Shown: one piece after another, positions 1 through 5,856 of the stretch | Numbering within the stretch: position 1 is the first letter of the stretch | Layout of the letters: each line of letters begins with the position of its first letter | From: JASGCK01 sp031430035 | GTDB taxonomy: Bacteria > Pseudomonadota > Gammaproteobacteria > Burkholderiales > Burkholderiaceae_C | DNA length: 9,336 nucleotides | Assembly: GCA_031430035.1 (NCBI GenBank) | Contig: JANPAS010000092.1 | Location: forward strand, 1 to 9,336 | Direction: 5' to 3' | Program-made: the position numbers and the translations under genes | The notes under the pieces: generated by a model | Database searches by the model: none | What the model was told of the DNA's origin: nothing | Seen by the model: the letters and a program-made list of their open reading frames with translations, nothing else

Positions 1-126
1 TTTACCGCAACCCGAAGGCCCGACAAACACGACGAACTGACCGTGCGCCACATCAAGGTCAACGCCTTTGATAACGGAGACATCGCCAAAAGATTTGGTA
101 AGAGATTGAAGTTGCAGCGTACTCAT
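1..126 (-). CDS. ABC transporter ATP-binding protein, MalK/UgpC type (N-terminal 42 codons only)
   Basis: This is the start of the ATPase subunit of a sugar importer. It would sit on the cytoplasmic face of the membrane and power uptake through the permease encoded just upstream. The 42 visible residues start MSTLQLQSLTKSFGD, a normal first beta strand for this family, and end in the Walker A motif GPSGCGK exactly at the window edge. The start codon (126-124) directly abuts the TAA of the permease gene (129-127). A GGGAG ribosome binding site lies inside the end of that gene (135-139 on the complement), 8 bases from the ATG, so the two genes are probably translationally coupled. The Walker B, signature and C-terminal regulatory regions lie outside the window, so the exact subfamily cannot be told. 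The class is secure; the sugar is unknown. Confidence 0.88.
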   Translation of the reverse strand, partial: MSTLQLQSLTKSFGDVSVIKGVDLDVAHGQFVVFVGPSGCGK

Positions 127-1176
127 TTATTTAACTCCCGCACCAGCAATGCCAGTCGTAATATATTTTTGTAAAAAGGCAAACACCAGTGTGATCGGAA
201 TCAAGGTAATCACGGTCATGGCGAGCAAATAATGCCACTGCGTATTGAGCTCGCCTTGGAAGGAATTGAGCGCTAATTGCAGTGTAAAAAATTCTGATTT
301 AGACAGCACAATGAGTGGCAGCAAGAAATCGTTCCAGCGCCACATCACCGAAAAGATGGCAAGCACAGCCAGGGCAGGCGCGGCCAGCGGCAAAATGATT
401 TTCCAATAAATGCGCCACTCGCTGGCGTGATCCATCCGTGCGGCCTCTAACAACTCATCAGGAATCGTCAGCATGTATTGGCGCAGCAAGAACACGCCTG
501 TCGGCGTGGCGATGGCAGGCAATATCACGCCCCATAAGCTATTGAGTAGCCCTACTGAATTAATCACCAAAAACACGGGCACAAGAATAATGGTGGGTGG
601 AATCATCAGCGTGGCAATGATGAGCCCAAAGACAAACTTTTGTCCTTTAAATTGATATTTAGACAATGCAAACGCCGCCATCGAATTGACCAAGAGCGTG
701 AGCAAGGTGGCAATCACGGTGATGAACACGCTGTTAAATAAGTATTTGCCAAAGCTAAATTTGCCGAACACTTCGGTGTAATTTTCAAATGCAAATTTGA
801 GCTCGTTAATGGGCTTACGATCATTAATATTGACCTTAATGGACGGCGCATCTGGTCTGGCAGGATCTACCATCGTGGCTTCGATACCAAGCCGCATCAC
901 CTGCGCCATGGGGCGCTCACCGTCAGTTGTCTTTGTAAGAAAGAGCGGCAGTGGTTGCTCGTGCCCCATCACTTTGACTAACTGCTGTGAGTAAGGCAAA
1001 AACGTCGGCGGGAACTGCGCGACGGCACTTTCGGTTTTGAATGACGACATGACCAGCCAGACAATGGGGGCAAACATGGCGAAGAGCCCAACAAACAAAT
1101 AGACATAGGACACGTAGTCCGTCCAATCTAATCGTCCCTTACCGTGGGTTTGAGTCAAAAATTGTGTGATGCGCAT
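127..1176 (-). CDS. Carbohydrate ABC transporter permease, MalG/UgpE family
   Basis: Inner-membrane permease subunit of a sugar importer, partner of the ATPase that follows. With the start chosen here it is 349 residues. Six hydrophobic segments are visible, and the EAA loop that docks on the ATPase is clear (EAARMDHASEW, then ILP). Between segments 1 and 2 there is a long periplasmic stretch of about 90-100 residues; the shortest family members have roughly 35-40, while E. coli MalG also has a large loop here. The open frame extends to an ATG at 1227, with another ATG at 1212. None of the three starts has a good ribosome binding site. I prefer 1176 because it puts the first membrane segment near residue 24 and avoids overlap with the divergent gene at 1226. 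No MalF-type permease or binding protein lies upstream, so those partners must be elsewhere, perhaps beyond the left edge. The substrate is not evident. Confidence 0.87.
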   Translation of the reverse strand: MRITQFLTQTHGKGRLDWTDYVSYVYLFVGLFAMFAPIVWLVMSSFKTESAVAQFPPTFLPYSQQLVKVMGHEQPLPLFLTKTTDGERPMAQVMRLGIEATMVDPARPDAPSIKVNINDRKPINELKFAFENYTEVFGKFSFGKYLFNSVFITVIATLLTLLVNSMAAFALSKYQFKGQKFVFGLIIATLMIPPTIILVPVFLVINSVGLLNSLWGVILPAIATPTGVFLLRQYMLTIPDELLEAARMDHASEWRIYWKIILPLAAPALAVLAIFSVMWRWNDFLLPLIVLSKSEFFTLQLALNSFQGELNTQWHYLLAMTVITLIPITLVFAFLQKYITTGIAGAGVK

Positions 1177-1179
1177 AGT
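1150..1179 (+). promoter_or_regulatory. Weak sigma-70-like promoter candidate for the FAH-family gene
   Basis: TTGAGT (1150-1155) and CATAGT (1174-1179) each match the -35 and -10 consensus at four of six positions, with an 18-base spacer. They lie about 47 bases before the ATG at 1226 and overlap the proposed 5' end of the divergent permease gene. The match is weak and could arise by chance; it is given because a promoter for the plus-strand gene must lie in this area. Confidence 0.2.
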
Positions 1180-1225
1180 AAGATCATCATACCCAAACCC
1201 TTCCCAATTCATCCTAAGGAAAACC

Positions 1226-2074
1226 ATGAAACTTGTTCGTTATGGCGCTATTGGCAAAGAAAAGCCTGGCTTGATTGATGCTGCTGGCAAATTGCGCGAC
1301 CTCTCCAAGCACGTCAAAGATTTTGATGGCGCAGCCATTAGCCCTGCCGCCTTGGCCAAAATCGCCAAAATCAAAACAGATAGTTTGCCGCTCGTCAAAG
1401 GCAAGCCCCGCATGGGCTGCCCTGTTGCGAAAGTCGGCAAGTTTATTGCGATTGGCCTTAATTTTTATGACCACGCCGAAGAATCTGGTATGGCGGTTCC
1501 TAAAGAACCCGTCGTATTCATGAAGACCATCAATTGCATTCAAGGCCCTAACGACAACGTCATGCTGCCTAAGGGCTCCGTGAAAACCGATTGGGAAGTG
1601 GAGCTGGGCATTGTGATCGGCACCCGTGCGCGTTACGTGACGCAAAAAGCAGCAACGGACTACGTTGCGGGCTACTGTTTAATTAACGACGTATCCGAGC
1701 GCGAATACCAATTAGAGCGCGGCCCGCAGTGGGATAAGGGCAAGGGCTGCGACACTTTTGGCCCGATTGGCCCATGGCTGGCGACCAAGGACGACATGAC
1801 CGACATCCATAAATGCGCGATGTGGTTGGACGTGAATGGTGTCCGCATGCAAACGGGCACAACGAAAAAGATGATTTTTAATGTGCCCAAAATCGTTAGC
1901 TACTTAAGCACCTTTATGACGCTAGAGCCAGGTGACATCATCACCACGGGCACACCACCTGGCGTGGGTTTAGGTATGAAGCCGCCCAAGTTCTTAAAAG
2001 CGGGCGATGTGATGACCCTTGGCATTGAAGGCTTGGGCGAACAACGTCAAGTGGTGGTGCCGTTCAAGTTGTAA
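1226..2074 (+). CDS. Fumarylacetoacetate hydrolase (FAH) family protein, probably a 2,4-diketo-3-deoxy-sugar-acid hydrolase
   Basis: Cytoplasmic enzyme of 282 residues that would split a 2,4-diketo acid by hydrolysis. Family features are a short N-terminal domain (about 1-70), then the FAH fold. GLNFYDHAEESG (77-88) contains the conserved His 83, and the metal ligands appear as Glu 124 and Glu 126 in DWEVELG and Asp 155 in INDVSERE. The substrate-loop and C-terminal signatures are DTFGPIGPW (176-184) and TTGTPPGVGLG (240-250). Length and motifs fit the group that includes 2,4-diketo-3-deoxy-L-rhamnonate/L-fuconate hydrolases; ureidoglycolate lyase and homoprotocatechuate-pathway isomerase are common alternative labels for such proteins. 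The start is ATG 1226, with AAGGA (1216-1220) five bases upstream; the frame is open further upstream but lacks such a site. It is divergent from a sugar ABC transporter, which supports a sugar-acid substrate, but this is inference. A terminator follows directly. Confidence 0.88.
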   Translation: MKLVRYGAIGKEKPGLIDAAGKLRDLSKHVKDFDGAAISPAALAKIAKIKTDSLPLVKGKPRMGCPVAKVGKFIAIGLNFYDHAEESGMAVPKEPVVFMKTINCIQGPNDNVMLPKGSVKTDWEVELGIVIGTRARYVTQKAATDYVAGYCLINDVSEREYQLERGPQWDKGKGCDTFGPIGPWLATKDDMTDIHKCAMWLDVNGVRMQTGTTKKMIFNVPKIVSYLSTFMTLEPGDIITTGTPPGVGLGMKPPKFLKAGDVMTLGIEGLGEQRQVVVPFKL

Positions 2075-2096
2075 ACGCATCGGCAGCGCCGCGCCA

Positions 2097-2128
2097 AAGC
2101 CACAGGGATGTTTCCTTGTGGCTTTTTT
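2097..2128 (+). terminator. Intrinsic terminator after the FAH-family gene
   Basis: The arms AAGCCACAGGG (2097-2107) and CCTTGTGGCTT (2114-2124) form an 11-base-pair stem with one G-T pair and a 6-base loop (2108-2113). The 3' arm runs into a six-T tract (2123-2128). It ends transcription of the FAH-family gene 22 bases after its stop and insulates the TetR operon downstream. Confidence 0.9.
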
Positions 2129-2137
2129 ATTTCACAA

Positions 2138-2157
2138 AATAGCACGATCGTTCTTTT
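2138..2157. promoter_or_regulatory. Candidate operator for the adjacent TetR regulator
   Basis: A near-palindrome centred between 2147 and 2148. The perfect 8-base core ACGATCGT (2144-2151) is flanked symmetrically by AG on the left and CT on the right, giving AGCACGATCGTTCT (2141-2154), with two further A-T pairs outside. In all 8 of 10 symmetric pairs match over 20 bases. It lies 21-41 bases before the TetR start codon, the usual place and size for an autoregulatory TetR-family operator. The symmetry is seen directly; the binding protein is inferred from position. Confidence 0.6.
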
Positions 2158-2164
2158 AATCAGT

Positions 2165-2170
2165 TACACT
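2165..2170 (+). promoter_or_regulatory. Possible -10 element of the TetR operon
   Basis: TACACT matches the -10 consensus TATAAT at four of six positions and ends 8 bases before the TetR ATG. Transcription from it would start at about 2177-2179, on or next to the start codon. No convincing -35 box is seen; the position where it should be (about 2141-2148) is occupied by the candidate operator. Low-confidence call based on position and a partial match. Confidence 0.3.
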
Positions 2171-2178
2171 CGCGAACT

Positions 2179-2784
2179 ATGAGCACATCAAAATCCGCTT
2201 CTAAAGCCGAACACACCAAAGCCACTATTGTGGATGCTGCGCTGCGCTTGGCATCTCAAATGGGTCTGGAGGGCTTATCCATTGGCGCTTTGGCCGAGGT
2301 GACGCAGATGAGTAAGTCAGGTGTTTTTGCGCATTTTGGCTCGCGCGAAGAGCTCCAAATTTCAGTTGTACGTGAATACTTTGTGCGTTTTGAGCGAGAT
2401 GTCTTTACCTCCGCATTAAGCGCAGAACGAGGCTTGCCAAGGCTTCGCGCGCTATTTGCCAATTGGATGGTGCAAGTTGCACACGAGATTCAATCGGGCT
2501 GCATTTTTATCAGCGGCGCCGTAGAGTTTGATGATCGCTCGGGCCCCGTGCGTGATGCACTCGAACAGTCGATGAAGACCTGGCTGACGGCTGTACGTCG
2601 ATGCGTAGCAATCGCGATTGAAGCGGGACACTTAGCCAAAACAGCGGACCCCAAGCAAGTGGTGTTTGAAATCCACGGTCTCATTTTGGCGCTGCATTAC
2701 GAAGCCAAATTTATCAAATCCCCTAAATCCATGGAGCGGGCCAAAGCTGGCTTTGACAACCTGCTCACTCACTACAAAACTTAA
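2179..2784 (+). CDS. TetR/AcrR family transcriptional regulator
   Basis: Cytoplasmic DNA-binding repressor of 201 residues, a normal length for the family. The N-terminal helix-turn-helix domain covers about residues 12-58; the turn and recognition helix are seen in IGALAEVTQMSKSGVFAHFG (35-54), typical TetR_N sequence. The remaining 140 residues are helical and would bind the inducer. The gene leads an operon with an acyl-CoA dehydrogenase and an enoyl-CoA hydratase-family gene, so an acyl-CoA or related acid is a reasonable ligand, though the sequence does not show it. The start ATG 2179 has no purine-rich ribosome binding site in the 20 bases before it, while a -10-like hexamer lies just upstream, so the mRNA may be leaderless. 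An inverted repeat at 2138-2157 is the likely autoregulatory site. The stop is 13 bases before the next gene. Confidence 0.93.
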   Translation: MSTSKSASKAEHTKATIVDAALRLASQMGLEGLSIGALAEVTQMSKSGVFAHFGSREELQISVVREYFVRFERDVFTSALSAERGLPRLRALFANWMVQVAHEIQSGCIFISGAVEFDDRSGPVRDALEQSMKTWLTAVRRCVAIAIEAGHLAKTADPKQVVFEIHGLILALHYEAKFIKSPKSMERAKAGFDNLLTHYKT

Positions 2785-2789
2785 AAGGA
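2785..2789 (+). promoter_or_regulatory. Ribosome binding site that sets the GTG start of the acyl-CoA dehydrogenase
   Basis: AAGGA directly follows the TetR stop codon (2782-2784) and ends 8 bases before the GTG at 2798. It is the only good site near the true N-terminus of the dehydrogenase. The same frame stays open back into the TetR gene, but the upstream ATG at 2666 would add 44 residues that do not resemble the family. Confidence 0.75.
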
Positions 2790-2797
2790 ACGTCACT

Positions 2798-4606
2798 GTG
2801 CCCGCCTATACCCCGCCTCTTCGCGATATGCAATTTGTCTTGCATGAACTTTTGCAAGTCACAGAAGAGTTCAAACTCATGCCCAAACATGCCGACTTAG
2901 ATGCAGACACTATCAATGCCGTGCTGGAAGAAGGCGGCAAGTTCGCTGCAGCCGAGCTCTTCCCCATTAACGCCAGCGGCGACCGAGAAGGCTGCACACT
3001 AGACCTTGCCACGCACAGCGTTAAAACCCCTAAAGGCTGGAAAGAAGCCTATGCCAAGTACGTAGAAGGTGGTTGGCCTAGCCTGTCTGGCGACCCTGAG
3101 CTCGGCGGTCAAGGTTTACCGATTGTGGTGAATCAATGTTTTTATGAAATGCTCAATTCGTCTAACCAAGCATGGACGATGTATCCAGGTCTCGCGCATG
3201 GAGCACACGCCGCTATTGAAGCGCATGGTACCGAAGCACAAAAAGAGATGTATTTACCCAATATCACCAGTGGCAAATGGCTGGGCACGATGTGCCTAAC
3301 CGAAGCGCACTGCGGCACAGACCTTGGCATGCTGCGCAGCAAAGCAGAACCGCAAGCGGATGGCAGCCACATCATCACGGGCTCAAAGATTTTTATTAGC
3401 GGCGGCGACAGCGACTTTGCTGAGAACATTATTCATTTGGTCTTGGCACGTTTGCCTGATGCACCCGCTGGTAGCAAAGGCATTAGTCTCTTTTTAGTGC
3501 CAAAATTTTTGGTCAACGCGGATGGATCACTTGGTGCCCGCAACCCGATTTTTGTGACCGGTATCGAGCACAAAATGGGCATCAATGGCAGTGCCACTTG
3601 CCAGATCTCTATTGACGGCGCACGCGGCTGGATGGTGGGGCAACCCAATAAAGGTTTGGCAGCGATGTTTGTCATGATGAATGCTGCCCGTATTGGCGTC
3701 GGGATGCAAGGCCTTGGACTCACCGAAGTCGCGTATCAAAACGCGCTGGCCTACGCCAAAGACCGTATTCAATCGCGCTCACTGACAGGCCCTAAAGATT
3801 TGAGCAAGCCAGCCGACTCCATCCTCGTTCATCCCGATGTACGCAAGATGCTGCTCACCGCCAAGGCCTATGCGGAAGGTGGACGCGCACTGGCGCTGTA
3901 CTGCTCGCTTCTTATCGACAAGGAGCATCATCATCCTGATGCAGAAGTTCGCTCCGAGAGTGCCGAACTAGTCGCCTTGCTGACCCCGATTGTGAAAGCC
4001 TTCCTCACGGATAATGGCCACATCTCGACCAACGCTTGCATGCAGGTGTTTGGTGGCCATGGCTTCATTAAAGAGTGGGGCATGGAACAATATGTGCGCG
4101 ACAACCGTATCAACATGATTTACGAAGGCACGAACACCGTTCAATCGCTCGATTTGCTAGGTCGAAAAATTCTAGGTAATAGCGGCGAGAGTTTGAAGAA
4201 GTTCGGAAAGAAAATTGCCCTACTGGTCAGCGAAGTCAAAGACGACGAGACCATCAACGAGGACATGCAAGAGTTCTTAGCGCCGCTCACAGATCTCGGC
4301 ACAAAAATGACCGCATTCACCACTGAGCTTGGCTTCAAAGCGTTCTCAAACGCCAATGAAGTGGGCGCTGCGTCGGTGGACTATCTACGCGTCGCGGGTC
4401 ACTTGGTGTTTGGTTATTTCTTTGCCAGCATGGCGCAAATCTCCCTCAAGGCGATTGCCGAGGGACGTGGCGATAAGTTCTACCAAGGTAAACTGCAAAC
4501 CGCGCGGTTCTATTTCGCCAAACTCTTCCCCGAGACGCTCACATGCATGGCCACGGCGCGCTCAGGTGCTGCGGTACTCATGGAGACCGAAGCAGCGCTC
4601 GTCTAA
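2798..4606 (+). CDS. Acyl-CoA dehydrogenase, long DmdC-type (about 600 residues)
   Basis: FAD-dependent enzyme that oxidises an acyl-CoA to the 2-enoyl-CoA. The protein is 602 residues, matching the long branch of the family that includes DmdC (3-methylmercaptopropionyl-CoA dehydrogenase), rather than the roughly 380-residue classical enzymes. It starts with the short N-terminal element of this branch (VPAYTPPLRDMQFVLHELL). The central flavin-binding motif is CLTEAHCGTDLG (Thr 168 onward). The C-terminal helical domain holds MQVFGGHGFIKEWGMEQYVRD and the catalytic Glu 443 in IYEGTNTVQSLDL. The last 130 residues form the extra C-terminal helical domain of the long branch. The start is GTG 2798, chosen for family-like sequence from the first codon and AAGGA 8 bases upstream. 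It lies 13 bases after the TetR gene and 23 before the DUF2147 gene. The natural substrate cannot be read from the sequence: straight-chain fatty acyl-CoA or methylmercaptopropionyl-CoA are both possible. Confidence 0.93.
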   Translation: MPAYTPPLRDMQFVLHELLQVTEEFKLMPKHADLDADTINAVLEEGGKFAAAELFPINASGDREGCTLDLATHSVKTPKGWKEAYAKYVEGGWPSLSGDPELGGQGLPIVVNQCFYEMLNSSNQAWTMYPGLAHGAHAAIEAHGTEAQKEMYLPNITSGKWLGTMCLTEAHCGTDLGMLRSKAEPQADGSHIITGSKIFISGGDSDFAENIIHLVLARLPDAPAGSKGISLFLVPKFLVNADGSLGARNPIFVTGIEHKMGINGSATCQISIDGARGWMVGQPNKGLAAMFVMMNAARIGVGMQGLGLTEVAYQNALAYAKDRIQSRSLTGPKDLSKPADSILVHPDVRKMLLTAKAYAEGGRALALYCSLLIDKEHHHPDAEVRSESAELVALLTPIVKAFLTDNGHISTNACMQVFGGHGFIKEWGMEQYVRDNRINMIYEGTNTVQSLDLLGRKILGNSGESLKKFGKKIALLVSEVKDDETINEDMQEFLAPLTDLGTKMTAFTTELGFKAFSNANEVGAASVDYLRVAGHLVFGYFFASMAQISLKAIAEGRGDKFYQGKLQTARFYFAKLFPETLTCMATARSGAAVLMETEAALV

Positions 4607-4629
4607 TTTCAACTTTAAAAGACTTTGTT

Positions 4630-5067
4630 ATGAAATTATTTGTTGCAACGGTACTTTTGGCGATGTCGTTTGGCGCAAATGCGCAAATGACACCTGTGGG
4701 TATTTGGCACACTATTGATGACGAAACTGGAAAACCTTCTGGCGAAGTCAGCATCACGGCCAAAGACAACGGGGAATTGGTGGGCATCATTGTCAAATCC
4801 TTGATGCCACCCAAACCTGGTGATGAGCCCAATTGCAGTCAATGCACAGACGATCGCAAAGATAAGCTCAAACGCGGTATGGAAATCATTCGTGGCGCCA
4901 AACAAACTTCTGGCACTGACTTATGGGAAGGTGGAACTATTTTGGATGTCAACAAAGGCAAGGTTTACAAGCTGCGCATGGTTCCACTAGATGGTGGAAC
5001 AAAGCTACAAGTACGTGGATTTATCGGCCCGTTTTATCGCACTCAAACGTGGAATCGCATTAACTAA
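4630..5067 (+). CDS. Exported DUF2147 family protein
   Basis: Small secreted protein of 145 residues with no known catalytic role. Residues 1-18 form a clear signal peptide (MKLFVATVLLAMSFGANA) with cleavage expected before Gln 19, so it should act in the periplasm. The mature part carries the DUF2147 signature: GIWHTIDDETGKPSGEV near the start, a Cys-x-x-Cys pair (Cys 69 and Cys 72) in NCSQCTDD, then WEGGTILDVNKGKVY (99-113) and the ending VRGFIGPFYRTQTWNR (128-143). Family members are small beta-rich proteins of lipocalin-like type. The in-frame ATG at 4543 is rejected because it lies within the dehydrogenase gene and would put 29 residues before the signal peptide. The ribosome binding site is weak (AAAAGA at 4617-4622). 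The gene sits between two cytoplasmic acyl-CoA enzymes in one operon, so it may help with envelope handling of the substrate; this is inference only. Confidence 0.88.
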   Translation: MKLFVATVLLAMSFGANAQMTPVGIWHTIDDETGKPSGEVSITAKDNGELVGIIVKSLMPPKPGDEPNCSQCTDDRKDKLKRGMEIIRGAKQTSGTDLWEGGTILDVNKGKVYKLRMVPLDGGTKLQVRGFIGPFYRTQTWNRIN

Positions 5068-5091
5068 ACACCAAAAGGAAAGAGGGAAGCT

Positions 5092-5856
5092 ATGACGGAC
5101 ATCCTAGAACACATCGAATTAGGTGTGATGACACTCACGCTCAACCGCGTTGATAAAAAGAATTCGATTACAAGCGCCATGTATGGCCTGCTAGCCGACT
5201 CACTGGTTAAAGCCAAAGACGATGCCGCTGTTCGCGTGGTGGTTATCCAAGGTCACGCGACTGTTTTTAGCGCAGGTAACGACATTGCAGACTTTTTGCA
5301 CCGCCCACCCACCACAGGCGAAGCGCCCGTATTTCGCTTCCTGCATGGCATTGCAGCATTCCCCAAGCCCATAGTGGCTGCGGTCTGCGGGCCCGCTGTG
5401 GGCATTGGCACCACCATGCTGTTCCACTGTGATTTAGTCTATGCGGGCGACAACGCCGCGTTTGCGATGCCGTTTGTGAATTTAGGCATCGTCCCCGAAG
5501 CCGCGTCCAGCCTGCTCGTGCCACAAATGTTTGGCTACCACCGCGCCGCTGAAGCGCTGCTCTTGGGCGAACCTTTTATGGCAGAAGCCGCGCTAGAAGT
5601 CGGCTTGGTCAACAAAGTGCTGCCGCCACTAGAAGCTAATGACTACGCGCAGACTGTGGCTAAAAAATTAGCTGCCAAACCTCTCTCATCCATCATGGAG
5701 ACCAAGCGCTTAATGAAGATGGGACAAATGGATGTGGTGCACGCACGCATGGACGAGGAGTCTGTCGTCTTTGGTCGTATGCTGGGCGAGCCTGCAGCCA
5801 AAGAGGCTTTCGGTGCGTTTATGGAAAAACGCAGGCCTGACTTCTCTAAGCTTTAA
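5092..5856 (+). CDS. Enoyl-CoA hydratase/isomerase family protein (isomerase-like active site)
   Basis: Crotonase-fold enzyme of 254 residues acting on acyl-CoA in the cytoplasm. Oxyanion-hole segments are FSAGNDIADF (59-68) and GPAVGIGTTM (100-109). The two glutamates that catalyse hydration in classical enoyl-CoA hydratase align, by my hand alignment, with Thr 108 and Phe 128. Instead Glu 136 in LGIVPEAASS (131-140) occupies the place of the catalytic glutamate of delta3,delta2-enoyl-CoA isomerases such as yeast Eci1 and human ECI2. It may therefore shift double bonds rather than add water; PaaG-like ring isomerisation is another option. The C-terminal FMEKRRPDF is usual for the superfamily. 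The start ATG 5092 has a strong purine-rich site (AGGAAAGAGGGAAG) just upstream. It is the last gene of the TetR operon, 24 bases after the DUF2147 gene, and its stop overlaps the convergent holA stop. Confidence 0.9.
   Translation: MTDILEHIELGVMTLTLNRVDKKNSITSAMYGLLADSLVKAKDDAAVRVVVIQGHATVFSAGNDIADFLHRPPTTGEAPVFRFLHGIAAFPKPIVAAVCGPAVGIGTTMLFHCDLVYAGDNAAFAMPFVNLGIVPEAASSLLVPQMFGYHRAAEALLLGEPFMAEAALEVGLVNKVLPPLEANDYAQTVAKKLAAKPLSSIMETKRLMKMGQMDVVHARMDEESVVFGRMLGEPAAKEAFGAFMEKRRPDFSKL

Noticed and set aside
1214..1645. Open frame of 143 codons on the minus strand within the FAH-family gene
   Set aside because: It lies opposite strongly conserved FAH-family coding sequence, and the translated product has no recognisable domain.
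2666..2797. Upstream ATG extension of the acyl-CoA dehydrogenase inside the TetR gene
   Set aside because: The added 44 residues overlap TetR coding sequence in another frame and do not look like the family; the GTG at 2798 has a proper ribosome binding site and a family-like N-terminus.
4543..4629. Upstream ATG extension of the DUF2147 gene inside the dehydrogenase gene
   Set aside because: It would bury the clear signal peptide starting at 4630 behind 29 residues that are only a frame-shifted reading of the dehydrogenase.
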